64,000 nt of DNA from TMED23 sp913054205 (GTDB taxonomy: Bacteria > Pseudomonadota > Alphaproteobacteria > Rhodospirillales > UBA2165): positions 1 through 64,000 of the forward strand of contig JAYGEG010000152.1 in NCBI GenBank assembly GCA_046582495.1. The letters are read 5' to 3'. A model generated the notes under the pieces. It had not been told where the DNA came from. It searched no databases and saw only the letters and a program-made list of their open reading frames with translations. The position numbers were made by a program, and so were the translations under genes. Shown here one piece after another: positions 26,291 to 34,657 of the stretch (positions are counted from its first letter, which is position 1; each line of letters opens with the position of its first letter).

Positions 26291-27274
26291 ATGCCAGAAA
26301 ATAACGAGATGAAAAAACTGCCCGTCAAATACGACGACTTTCTTAAATATTTCCCGGATGCGTCCGGCAATGATGTGAACGGCCTGGGTGAAATGGAAAT
26401 AAGACCACCCTCGCCATTCTTCTGGCACCCACACGATAAACATGAGTTTGGTGAGTTGCAGATGGAAGTGATCGGCATTCAACGGCGCTCCCCGGAAATC
26501 ACTGAACACTATTCGCATGATGCACCACGTGGGCCTAAGACCGTCAAGAAAGCTGAAAATCCAATCGAAAAATCTGCCGAGGCGTGGACAAAGGCGGTCA
26601 AGGAATTCACCCTCAGCCATGAAGGCAACGATGTGCGCATCACCGAGATGGATCCGCTTTATATCTATGAAGGTTATGAGCTCGATCATCCAAATATCAT
26701 CATCATCGGCGTCACGATGGATCATGACGAATTGATGAAATTACCAACCTCTCTCGACAATCCCGCAAATGCCGTTGAAGTCGCCAAACAATATAACCGC
26801 GCTGCCCGCGTCTGCCGTGAGGTGACGAATTTTATTTTATCGCAAGGCTACGATGCGAAGGCCTGGGCCGGGCCGTTTGCTTCCGCACTCTCGATGATGC
26901 CGGCCGCGATAGCTTCCGGCATGGGCACCCTCGGCAAGCACGGCTCGCTCATTCATGGGGAGTTTGGCTCATCTTTTCGTTTGTCCGCTGTCACCACCGA
27001 TATGCCGCTTGTTTTTGATCAGCCGCGCGATATTGGCGCGGAAGATTTTTGTGTCAATTGTCAGATTTGCGTCAAAGCCTGTCCCCCCGGCGCGATCTTC
27101 CCGGAAAAACAAACGGTGCGCGGCGCTGAAAAATACTTCGTTGATTTCGACAAATGCATCCCCTATTTCGGTGAGGCCTTGGGCTGCGCGATCTGCATCG
27201 CGAAATGCCCGTGGTCGACCCCCGGCCGCGCCCCGAAATTGACGGAGAAGATGTTGAGCCGGCGAAATAGGTAG
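26291..27274 (+). CDS. RdhA-like (reductive dehalogenase domain) Fe-S protein, no Tat signal
   Basis: A 327-residue protein resembling the C-terminal half of reductive dehalogenases and epoxyqueuosine reductase. VRITEMDPLYIYEGYEL and a strand IIIIGVTM precede ALSMMPAAIASGMGTLGKHG, then LSAVTTDMPLVFDQP and two ferredoxin quartets: Cys254/257/260/264 and Cys289/299/302/306. RdhA proteins bind a corrinoid in the region before the clusters. There is no twin-arginine signal and no RdhB anchor gene, so it is cytoplasmic. It is coupled to the CoA ligase (3-bp gap), which suggests a reductive step on an aryl or aryl-CoA substrate. Corrinoid binding is inferred from the family. Catalytic residues could not be placed with certainty. 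Confidence 0.78.
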   Translation: MPENNEMKKLPVKYDDFLKYFPDASGNDVNGLGEMEIRPPSPFFWHPHDKHEFGELQMEVIGIQRRSPEITEHYSHDAPRGPKTVKKAENPIEKSAEAWTKAVKEFTLSHEGNDVRITEMDPLYIYEGYELDHPNIIIIGVTMDHDELMKLPTSLDNPANAVEVAKQYNRAARVCREVTNFILSQGYDAKAWAGPFASALSMMPAAIASGMGTLGKHGSLIHGEFGSSFRLSAVTTDMPLVFDQPRDIGAEDFCVNCQICVKACPPGAIFPEKQTVRGAEKYFVDFDKCIPYFGEALGCAICIAKCPWSTPGRAPKLTEKMLSRRNR

Positions 27275-27290
27275 AAGTAGATTAATTTGG

Positions 27291-27713
27291 TCAATCGTAT
27301 TGACTGACCCTACCTCGGCCTTTTTTGATCGAGCTTTTCTGGCGTTTGCCGTCCAGGCGGCGCTGTTTGGCGGCCCTGCTGGGTTTGGTTTTGCGGCGGG
27401 GTTTTGGCGGCGAGGCAGCCTGACGGATCAACGCGACCAAGCGGTCCAAAGCATCCTGGCGATTGCGTTCCTGTGCCGCATACCGGTGCGCCTCAATCAC
27501 GATAATCCCGTCTTTGGTCATGCGCCTGCCGGCCAAAGGTTTCAACCTGAAAAACACAGCATTAGAAATTGAAGGGCTATTGCGAGCGTTAAACCGCAAT
27601 TGCACTGCCGTTGCAGTTTTGTTGACTTTCTGGCCGCCAGAGCCCGGCGAGCGAATGAAGTGCTCCTCGATCTCGTCTTCGGACAGGCTGATGGTGGATG
27701 TAATATCGATCAT
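27291..27713 (-). CDS. arfB: Alternative ribosome-rescue factor / peptidyl-tRNA hydrolase ArfB
   Basis: A 140-residue release-factor-like protein that frees stalled ribosomes. FIRSPGSGGQKVNKTATAVQLRF holds the catalytic GGQ at 26-28. The C-terminal tail (PRRKTKPSRAAKQRRLDGKR and onward) is strongly basic, as needed to enter the empty mRNA channel. Without a codon-recognition domain it is ArfB, not RF1/RF2. It is convergent with the RdhA-like gene (16-bp gap) and marks the return to core genes. Confidence 0.93.
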   Translation of the reverse strand: MIDITSTISLSEDEIEEHFIRSPGSGGQKVNKTATAVQLRFNARNSPSISNAVFFRLKPLAGRRMTKDGIIVIEAHRYAAQERNRQDALDRLVALIRQAASPPKPRRKTKPSRAAKQRRLDGKRQKSSIKKGRGRVSQYD

Positions 27714-27735
27714 CGCTGGAGATTAGCAGAAAGGA

Positions 27736-27885
27736 ATTAATGAACCACGAAGGACATGAAGAACACGAAGAAGAATCCCCCTCGCCCCGGCCCTCTCCCA
27801 CGAGGGGAGAGGGAGTAAAAGGTTGGCCCATTTTTCGGTCTTATCCCCTCCCCCTTGATGGGGGAGGGTTAGGGAGAGGGTGATA
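27736..27885. repeat. Intergenic repeat cluster between arfB and ilvC
   Basis: A short-period stretch with repeated AACACGAAG-like words (about 27738-27770) is followed by a palindrome CCCTCTCCCACGAGGGGAGAGGG (arms paired across CGAG) near 27791-27813 and another, CCCCTCCCCCTTGATGGGGGAGGG type, near 27845-27868. The same two palindromic modules recur, in opposite orientation, at 52.37-52.47 kb. No gene is seen here. Confidence 0.65.
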
Positions 27886-27890
27886 ATAAT

Positions 27891-27915
27891 AAAAGGCGAC
27901 CCTTAGGCCGCCCTT
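27891..27915 (-). terminator. Probable ilvC terminator
   Basis: On the minus strand AAGGGCG pairs with CGCCTTTT, with an inner CC-TAA-GG stem, and the 3' arm runs into four U. It lies 25 bp after the ilvC stop and before the repeat cluster. Confidence 0.55.
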
Positions 27916-27939
27916 AATTTTAATTCTTCTAGGATCGAA

Positions 27940-28959
27940 TTAGTTTTTGGCTTTATCGACCAAAGCGTTATCGGTGATCCATGGCATCATGTCGCGGAGG
28001 TTTTGTCCGACTTTTTCGATGTCATGTTCAGCGGCGCGGCGGCGCATGGCTTTAAAGCGCGGCGCACCAACTTTGTTTTCCATCATCCAGTCCTGAACGA
28101 ACTTGCCGGATTGAATGTCTTCGAGCACTTCTTTCATGCGCTCTTTAACACTGGCATCGATAATGCGTGGGCCAGAGACATAGTCACCAAATTCTGCCGT
28201 GTTGGAGATCGAATAACGCATATTGGCGATACCGCCTTCATACATCAGATCGACAATCAGCTTCACTTCGTGCAGGCATTCGAAATAAGCCATTTCGGGC
28301 GCATAGCCGGCTTCAACCAAAGTTTCCCACGCGGCAGTGATCAGCGAGGTCAGGCCACCGCAAAGAACGGTTTGCTCACCGAATAGATCGGTTTCACATT
28401 CTTCTCTGAAAGACGTTTCGATGATACCGGAGCGACCGCCACCGATGGCAGAACCATAGGACAGCGCCAAATCAAGCGCCGCGCCACTCGCGTCCTGATG
28501 AACCGCTACCAGACACGGCACACCGGCACCGCGGGCAAATTCGCCGCGCACCGTATGACCCGGACCTTTCGGCGCGATCATAAAAACGTCAACATCCTCT
28601 GGCGGTGTGATGAGACCAAAGTGAATGGACAAGCCATGGGCGAAAGCAATCGCCGAACCTGGTTTCAGATTGTCATGGATTTCAGCGGCATAAAGATCGG
28701 CTTGAATTTCATCCGGTGCCAAAATCATCAGGACGTCAGCCCAAGCAGCAGCCTCGGCTGATGACATGACTTTAATGCCTTCCGTTTCGGCTTTGGCAAT
28801 AGAGCCGGACCCCTGACGCAGCGCGACAGCAATTTCTTTAACGCCGCTATCCCTTAAGTTCAGAGTATGGGCATGGCCCTGGCTACCATATCCAACGATG
28901 GCAACTTTTTTAGTTTTGATCAAATTGACGTCAGCGTCACGATCATAAAAAACACGCAT
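27940..28959 (-). CDS. ilvC: Ketol-acid reductoisomerase (NADP+), class I
   Basis: A 339-residue enzyme that isomerises and reduces acetolactate to dihydroxyisovalerate in valine, leucine and isoleucine synthesis. VAIVGYGSQGHAHTLNLRDSG is the Rossmann loop (from about 18). The helical domain carries the metal ligands in CETDLFGEQTVLCGGL and YFECLHEVKLIVDL. The length is that of the short class I form. It is the last gene of ilvB-ilvN-ilvC and is followed by a terminator. Confidence 0.97.
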   Translation of the reverse strand: MRVFYDRDADVNLIKTKKVAIVGYGSQGHAHTLNLRDSGVKEIAVALRQGSGSIAKAETEGIKVMSSAEAAAWADVLMILAPDEIQADLYAAEIHDNLKPGSAIAFAHGLSIHFGLITPPEDVDVFMIAPKGPGHTVRGEFARGAGVPCLVAVHQDASGAALDLALSYGSAIGGGRSGIIETSFREECETDLFGEQTVLCGGLTSLITAAWETLVEAGYAPEMAYFECLHEVKLIVDLMYEGGIANMRYSISNTAEFGDYVSGPRIIDASVKERMKEVLEDIQSGKFVQDWMMENKVGAPRFKAMRRRAAEHDIEKVGQNLRDMMPWITDNALVDKAKN

Positions 28960-29006
28960 GGTTTATATCCCTACAATTACGTTTAATTCAGTTAGTCAAA
29001 TTTAGT

Positions 29007-29525
29007 TCAAATTGATTCTGGACCGCGCGCGATGGCAACCACGCCTGTGCGCGATAAGTCCACCAATCCGAGCGGCTTCATTAGTTCGATGAAAGCGTCC
29101 AGCTTATCTGTGCTGCCGACAATCTCGAAAACAAAAGAGTTGTTCGTGCTGTCGACGACGTGTGCCCGGAATATATCGGCGATTCTCAAAGATTCAACCC
29201 GAAAATCACCTTCACCGGCGACTTTTATCAAGGCGAGCTCGCGTTCTACGGAAGGACCATCGACGGTTAAATCAGAAACAGTGCGCACCGGCACCAATCG
29301 CTCGAGTTGGGCACGAATTTGTTCGAGCACCATTTGCGTGCCGGAACTAACAATGGTGATCTTGGAAAGCCCAACTTCATCGTCAACTTCGGCAACGGTC
29401 AGGCTGTCGATATTATAGCCACGGCCTGATAAAAGTCCGATGACGCGCGCCAGCACACCGGGCTCGTTTTCCACCAGGATCGAAAAAGTGTGATCCTGGA
29501 CAGTATTGTTAAACATATTATTCAC
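29007..29525 (-). CDS. ilvN: Acetolactate synthase small regulatory subunit
   Basis: A 172-residue ACT-domain protein (FSILVENEPGVLARVIGLLSGRGYNIDSLTV) that activates the catalytic subunit and confers valine feedback. The C-terminal domain (MKPLGLVDLSRTGVVAIARG) matches IlvH/IlvN long forms. GTG at 29525 is preferred because GGAG lies eight bases upstream; an ATG three codons later is too far from it. It starts 19 bp after the ilvB stop. Confidence 0.96.
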   Translation of the reverse strand: MNNMFNNTVQDHTFSILVENEPGVLARVIGLLSGRGYNIDSLTVAEVDDEVGLSKITIVSSGTQMVLEQIRAQLERLVPVRTVSDLTVDGPSVERELALIKVAGEGDFRVESLRIADIFRAHVVDSTNNSFVFEIVGSTDKLDAFIELMKPLGLVDLSRTGVVAIARGPESI

Positions 29526-29544
29526 GTTAATTACTCCGCCTGCT

Positions 29545-31305
29545 CTAGGCCGTTACTTTATCTTTGCTATCAACCGTTACCGGCTTTTGATCAGGATGTA
29601 GGACAATATCATTATGCGCGGCACCTGAAGGGATCATTGGGAACACATTTTCCATGCGATCCGTCGCCATGTTCAAGAATACAGGCCCGTCTGTCTCCAG
29701 CATCTCTTTAATTGAGGCGTCAACATCTTCGGCTTTAGTACAGCTAAACGCAGTGAATCCCATGGATTCAGCGAGCTTTATGAAGTCTGGGCCATTGCTC
29801 AGATCACATTGAGACTCGTTGTTTTCATAGAACAATTCCTGCCACTGGCGGATCATGCCCAACACCTTGTTGTTGAGGTTCAAGATTTTAACCGGCAAGC
29901 GTTCCTTGGAGATGGTCAGCAATTCCTGAATATTCATCATCACTGAACCTTCGGAGGTTACACAAACAACGGAAGAGTCCGGATGTGCGACCTGAACGCC
30001 CATTGCAGACGGCACGCCATAGCCCATCGTGCCAAGGCCACCAGATGTCATCCAGCGGTTGGGCTCGTCGAACTGAATATATTGAGCGGCCCACATTTGA
30101 TGCTGCCCGACATCGGTCGTGATGTAATAATCGGTGCCGCTCAATATCTCGCTTAGGCGCGACAAGGCATATTGAGGCTTGATGACCTCATCCTTGTCTT
30201 GCTCAAAGTTGAGACATTCAACGGAACGCCATGTCTCGATGATCTTCCACCAATCTTCAACCGCCGAGTGGTTTACTTTCGGCTGTTTCTCATTCCAGAC
30301 CGTTATGAAGTCGGTCAAAAAGCTGGTCGCATCGGCAATGATCGCCAAATCAACAGTAATGTTTTTGTTGATTGATGAAGGATCTATATCGACATGAATT
30401 TTTTGCGAGTTCGGTGAGAACGCAGCCGTATTGCCGGTCACCCGGTCATCAAAGCGCGCACCGATATTAAACATAACATCACAATCATGCATCGCGAGAT
30501 TGGCTTCGTATGTACCGTGCATACCGGGCATACCAATAAACTGTTTATCGGTTGTTGGGTACGCACCCAGCGCCATCAGCGTCGTGGTGCAGGGAAAGCC
30601 TGTCATTTTAACGAGCTTTTGCAGCAATGCTGAAGCTTCAGGGCCGGAATTGATGACACCGCCGCCCGCATAGATGATCGGACGCTCGGCAGAGGCCACC
30701 AAATCAACGGCGGCTTCAATCAAATCACGGTCACCATTTATCTGCGGCTTGTAATTTCTAGGCGCAATACCTTCCGGGCCGACATAATCGCCATAGCCCA
30801 TGATGATATCTTTTGGAATATCAACCAAAACAGGGCCTGGACGACCGTGCGAAGCAATGTAAAACGCCTCATGTAAAATATAGGCAAGATCATCCGTCGA
30901 TTTGACCAGATAATTATGTTTGGTCGCCGGGCGGGTAATGCCAGTCGTATCAGCTTCTTGGAACGCATCGTTGCCAATCAAAGCGCTTGTTACCTGACCT
31001 GTCAGGCACACAATCGGAATACTATCCATCAACGCATCAACCAGGCCCGTCACGGTATTGGTTGCGCCGGGGCCAGACGTTGCCATCGCCACACCGGTTT
31101 TGCCGGTTGAGCGGGCATAACCTTCGGCGGCATGAACCCCGCCTTGTTCATGGCCAACCAGGATATGGCGCAGACTATTTTGTTTGTGGAGGTCGTTATA
31201 AAGCGGAAGCGTCACACCACCGGGATAGCCAAACACGACTTCCACACCCTGATCCGCCAAAGCTTTCAGAATGATCTCTCCGCCTGTAATCCGGTTACTC
31301 GACAT
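29545..31305 (-). CDS. ilvB: Acetolactate synthase large catalytic subunit
   Basis: A 586-residue ThDP enzyme that makes acetolactate from pyruvate. LVGHEQGGVHAAEGYAR has the catalytic Glu; FDDRVTGN is in the FAD-type middle domain. The ThDP/Mg motif reads VVCVTSEGSVMMNIQEL then LNNKVLGMIRQWQELFYEN; the usual GDG is SEG here, with Glu in place of Asp. ATG at 31305 follows GGAGACGG and is preferred to an in-frame TTG at 31329. A 32-codon frame overlaps the start from 31393, but no leader peptide with isoleucine, valine or leucine clusters was found. Confidence 0.96.
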   Translation of the reverse strand: MSSNRITGGEIILKALADQGVEVVFGYPGGVTLPLYNDLHKQNSLRHILVGHEQGGVHAAEGYARSTGKTGVAMATSGPGATNTVTGLVDALMDSIPIVCLTGQVTSALIGNDAFQEADTTGITRPATKHNYLVKSTDDLAYILHEAFYIASHGRPGPVLVDIPKDIIMGYGDYVGPEGIAPRNYKPQINGDRDLIEAAVDLVASAERPIIYAGGGVINSGPEASALLQKLVKMTGFPCTTTLMALGAYPTTDKQFIGMPGMHGTYEANLAMHDCDVMFNIGARFDDRVTGNTAAFSPNSQKIHVDIDPSSINKNITVDLAIIADATSFLTDFITVWNEKQPKVNHSAVEDWWKIIETWRSVECLNFEQDKDEVIKPQYALSRLSEILSGTDYYITTDVGQHQMWAAQYIQFDEPNRWMTSGGLGTMGYGVPSAMGVQVAHPDSSVVCVTSEGSVMMNIQELLTISKERLPVKILNLNNKVLGMIRQWQELFYENNESQCDLSNGPDFIKLAESMGFTAFSCTKAEDVDASIKEMLETDGPVFLNMATDRMENVFPMIPSGAAHNDIVLHPDQKPVTVDSKDKVTA

Positions 31306-31476
31306 TTTCCGTCTCCAAAGTCGCGCCAAACGGCACTATTTCATTAAAATTCATAAGTCTGAAAAATACAGAACGCCACCCGAACCACCCCATTAACCCA
31401 AAATCTTTCCGGGAAGGACGGCCTCTGTGGCGCGATTCCGGCGGAAACTATACCTTTAGCTATTTCGCGTCAACAC

Positions 31477-32412
31477 TTAAATAACAATTTTTGAAAAGAT
31501 TTCAGGCAGTAATCTTTCCGAATATTGCGCATTTACCCTATGATTTTGAACTATTTGGTTGCGAAACCACGTCATTTGGCGTTTTGCATAGCGCCGAGTT
31601 GCTTGTTTTGCAGCTTTTACCGCGTCTTCTAGCGCTAATTCATCCTGCAAATATGCGATCAATTCCGGCACGCCGAGAGCCTTCATTGCCGGCAAATTGG
31701 GATCAAGGTTCAACGCCATGAGCGCCCGCACTTCTTCAAGCGCGCCATTTGCGATCATCCAATCAAACCGCGCTTCGCATTTCGCATAAAGTTCTTCCCG
31801 AGGCGGTTCGAAAATAACCGTTTGGTAGTTGGCTTTAAGCGGCGGAGTGGTCGGCGCGTCCTGATGCCAATCGGTCAGGCTCCGCTCCGTTGCGAGATGG
31901 ACTTCATAAGCACGAATCATGCGCTGGCTATCTGTTGGGTTGAGGCGCTCGGCAGATTTAGGATCAAATTCGGCGAGTTCTTGATGAAAAGCCTCGGCGC
32001 CTATTTCTTCACGCCTTGCCATAACTTCTTCTCTAATTTCTTCCGGAATGTCTGGAATTTCCGAAAGCCCCTCCATCAGCGCTTTGATATAAAGCCCGGT
32101 GCCACCGGTGATGATGGGTAGTTTTCCAGCACGCCAACAGGCTTCAATCTCGGACACGGCAAGATCCCGCCAGATACCGGCGGAACAGGCTTCAGCGGCT
32201 GGCATCACGCCATATAATTTATGCGACGCTTTCGCCTCATCCTCTTCTAACGGGCGGGCAGTAATCAATCGCAACTCAGCGTACAATTGCATGGAATCAC
32301 AATTGATGATGACGCCGTCATATTTATCGGCGGCGGCAAGAGCCAAGCCCGACTTACCACTCGCCGTTGGCCCGGCAACGATCAAAATGGGGTTTTGAGA
32401 GTTAGAAATCAT
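31477..32412 (-). CDS. miaA: tRNA dimethylallyltransferase
   Basis: A 311-residue enzyme that adds the isopentenyl group to A37 of tRNAs reading UNN codons. LIVAGPTASGKSGLALAAA is the P-loop, NCDSMQLYAEL the substrate-Asp region, TGGTGLYIKALMEGLSEIP the signature loop, and AKRQMTWFRNQ the C-terminal tRNA contact. It is upstream of ilvB (about 170-bp spacer without a clear gene), an order common in Rhodospirillales-type genomes. Upstream of its start lies a long palindrome. Confidence 0.96.
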   Translation of the reverse strand: MISNSQNPILIVAGPTASGKSGLALAAADKYDGVIINCDSMQLYAELRLITARPLEEDEAKASHKLYGVMPAAEACSAGIWRDLAVSEIEACWRAGKLPIITGGTGLYIKALMEGLSEIPDIPEEIREEVMARREEIGAEAFHQELAEFDPKSAERLNPTDSQRMIRAYEVHLATERSLTDWHQDAPTTPPLKANYQTVIFEPPREELYAKCEARFDWMIANGALEEVRALMALNLDPNLPAMKALGVPELIAYLQDELALEDAVKAAKQATRRYAKRQMTWFRNQIVQNHRVNAQYSERLLPEIFSKIVI

Positions 32413-32426
32413 GCAAAATGGTCTAA

Positions 32427-32496
32427 TCCTTAATTAAGTGACTGTCACTTAATTAAGGAAGATGTGAATTGATGTAAATAAGTGACTGTCACTTAA
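32427..32496. repeat. 33-bp perfect palindrome and second related palindrome
   Basis: Centred on T32443, arms of 16 bases (CCTTAATTAAGTGAC plus one base each side) are perfectly complementary over 32427-32459. A shorter copy TAAGTGAC-T-GTCACTTA lies at about 32480-32496. Between them is GAAGATGTGAATT, also found in the 45.1-kb repeat. This belongs to the TTAATTAAG family also present at 45.1-45.3 and 52.27 kb. Confidence 0.8.
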
Positions 32497-32500
32497 TTAT

Positions 32501-33505
32501 TTAGGCGAGTTCTTCGCGGTACAAGTTGAGCTTTTCCATCACTTGTTTATCTGAGATGACGACCACAATGGCGCGATCTGTCAAAGCGGTGTGCGTGGCC
32601 CAGGTCCAATGCGGGGTGGTGAAGATGTCCTTTGGTCCCCACTCATGCGTGACCTCGCCAATTTGGCTGGTGCCCTCACCTTCCAACACCACACAAACCG
32701 CGTTGGCCATAAAACGCGATTTCGGCGTTGTTTTGCCTTTTGCCAATGCCACCACATGAGAATCGTGAGTTGGCAGAATTTCATCACCGTTCAATGGATT
32801 TGTATAATGAACTGTGCGCCTGCCAACGTCATCCACTGGCGCCTTATCCAAAGCAGCCAGCACATCTTGCCAGGCATAGCGGAGGCGCGGCGAATGGTGA
32901 ACATTCGCCAAACCGGTAGCTGGGGCAAGGCCGGCTTTTTCATACACGTCGTCAGAAAGAGTTGAAGCGTTTTCCGGAAAACGATTCTCCGGCCCCATCT
33001 TCATTTCGCCGAAGATGGCATCAAACGAGCCGAGCAACGGAACATCCAAGACATCCAACCAAATGGCGCGGCTGTCGGTATCGTTTTCATGGCAATGCCA
33101 CGTCCAGTTCGGCGTGATGATGAGATCGCCGTCAAACATGTCACATCGTTTGCCATCGACGAAGGTGGCGCCGCCGGCTCCTTCTAATATCACGCGGGTG
33201 GCGGCGGGTGTATGGCGGTGCGGCGAGGTTTTCTCGCCCGGCAACACACATTGATAGGCTGCAATGATGTTTGTGGTTGTTGCTATTTTACCGTCGAGAT
33301 GGGGATTTTTGAGCATCAAGACGCGGTGGTCTGCATTTTTACCTTGCACAAGCTCGGCCGATTTCTCAATCAGCGGCACCATCTCATCCCATTTCCATAT
33401 AACCGACGGCTCTGCCCGATTAGGCTCATCGACAACGATGTTTTCATACATCTCCCAGAGCGGGGCCAGATCGTTTTTTTGAATATCTTCGAGAAATTCT
33501 TTCAT
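32501..33505 (-). CDS. Gentisate 1,2-dioxygenase-like bicupin
   Basis: A 334-residue Fe(II) ring-cleavage dioxygenase candidate with two cupin domains. The first carries the metal ligands in SPHRHTPAATRVILEG (His96, His98) and NWTWHCHEN (His137). The second is degenerate (DILPTHDSHVVALAKG-like, then PHWTWATHTAL). This pattern is that of gentisate, 1-hydroxy-2-naphthoate and salicylate 1,2-dioxygenases. The start follows GAGGTT and lies 5 bp after the flavin monooxygenase stop, so the two form an operon. Gentisate could come from the salicylyl-CoA type hydroxylase at 22 kb. Confidence 0.85.
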   Translation of the reverse strand: MKEFLEDIQKNDLAPLWEMYENIVVDEPNRAEPSVIWKWDEMVPLIEKSAELVQGKNADHRVLMLKNPHLDGKIATTTNIIAAYQCVLPGEKTSPHRHTPAATRVILEGAGGATFVDGKRCDMFDGDLIITPNWTWHCHENDTDSRAIWLDVLDVPLLGSFDAIFGEMKMGPENRFPENASTLSDDVYEKAGLAPATGLANVHHSPRLRYAWQDVLAALDKAPVDDVGRRTVHYTNPLNGDEILPTHDSHVVALAKGKTTPKSRFMANAVCVVLEGEGTSQIGEVTHEWGPKDIFTTPHWTWATHTALTDRAIVVVISDKQVMEKLNLYREELA

Positions 33506-33510
33506 AACCT

Positions 33511-34566
33511 CTATTCCTTAAAGTGCGGCATAACCTTCTCACCGAATAATCTTACAGAAGCCTCTGCTACTTCGACATCCATGCCAAATGGATTCACCTG
33601 TAGAGACAGCTCATCACAGCCGCCGCAGGCCGCGTCAAAAGCATGCAATTGTTCAATAATTTCGGATGGCGTTCCGATATAGGCGGCGCCAGCTTCGATC
33701 TGGCTTTCCAATGTTTGCGCCGAAATCTTTTCCCGCATCTTGTCATAGTTTTTATAAGCATCCGAAGGCGAGCCATCTCGGTACTCCATCATCGCATCAG
33801 CGATGGCAGCAAAATGACCTTCGACCCGCGGCTTTGCAATCCGCATTGCTTCATCGTGGTCTTCATGGCAGAGCATAAATACCGCCATCATAATTTTTGG
33901 CTTTCCCGCATGACCAGCCTTCGCCCAGGCCGCACGGTAGGTATCCAACAACGCAATGGGATCAGAGCCCACACCTGGGATTGCCATCAACCAATGTCCC
34001 ATCTTGCCTGCGCGCTCAAACGAGGCGGGCGTGCCGACTGCAGCAATATAAAAATTCGGGCGCGGCTGTTGGGTCGGGCGCGGCAGCGTCGTGACATCTT
34101 TAAAACTGTGGAAGCGGCCTTCGGAAGTGACGTTTTCTTGCTCCATCAACAATTGTACCTGCGATATTCCTTCCTCAAAGCGCTCAACGCTTTCGTCAAT
34201 ATCAACTTCAAAATGGCGGAACTCTTGCGGTAGAAAGGCGCGGGCAAAGCCGACATCCAACCGGCCATCCGAAAAAGCGTCGAGCATCCCTAAATCGCTC
34301 GCAAGTTTGAGCGGGCTATTAAACGCCGGCAACACCGCACCCGTGATCAAACGTGCCTTCTTGGTGTGTTGCGAAGCTGCTGTCAAAAAGACAATGGGGT
34401 TCGAGCTGTAACCACCCCAATGATGAAAGTAGTGCTCAACCGTGCGCACGTGCGAATAGCCATATTCATCGCACAGGCCAACAAGATGCATCACCTCTTC
34501 ATAGTATTGAACAGGTGATTTCACATCTTCCCGAATATCCGGAAAAAATTGCATGCCGAAACGCAA
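33511..34566 (-). CDS. Luciferase-like (LLM class) flavin-dependent monooxygenase
   Basis: A 351-residue TIM-barrel oxidoreductase of the bacterial luciferase superfamily: LRFGMQFFPDIRED at the start, SHVRTVEHYFHHWGGYSSNP, LITGAVLPAFNSPLKLASDL and LDVGFARAFLPQEF are typical. The start chosen is TTG at 34566, five bases after a strong AAGGAGG; a TTG at 34584 would place that site inside the gene. It oxidises an organic substrate with reduced flavin and oxygen and needs a separate flavin reductase, which was not seen. It is coupled to the gentisate-type dioxygenase, implying aromatic or hydrocarbon oxidation. Confidence 0.87.
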   Translation of the reverse strand: MRFGMQFFPDIREDVKSPVQYYEEVMHLVGLCDEYGYSHVRTVEHYFHHWGGYSSNPIVFLTAASQHTKKARLITGAVLPAFNSPLKLASDLGMLDAFSDGRLDVGFARAFLPQEFRHFEVDIDESVERFEEGISQVQLLMEQENVTSEGRFHSFKDVTTLPRPTQQPRPNFYIAAVGTPASFERAGKMGHWLMAIPGVGSDPIALLDTYRAAWAKAGHAGKPKIMMAVFMLCHEDHDEAMRIAKPRVEGHFAAIADAMMEYRDGSPSDAYKNYDKMREKISAQTLESQIEAGAAYIGTPSEIIEQLHAFDAACGGCDELSLQVNPFGMDVEVAEASVRLFGEKVMPHFKE

Positions 34567-34657
34567 GTCAGCCTCCTTAGCCAATCTATTTTGATTTAGC
34601 CTACAGGCTATAGATTTTGTGATAAAGCGTTAAAGCGGGTCGATTATGGGCAGCGTA

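Noticed and set aside
31295..31393. 32-codon ORF overlapping the ilvB start, considered as an attenuation leader
   Set aside because: It has no cluster of Ile, Val or Leu codons (content is mainly Phe, Trp, Glu) and runs into ilvB in another frame; probably chance.
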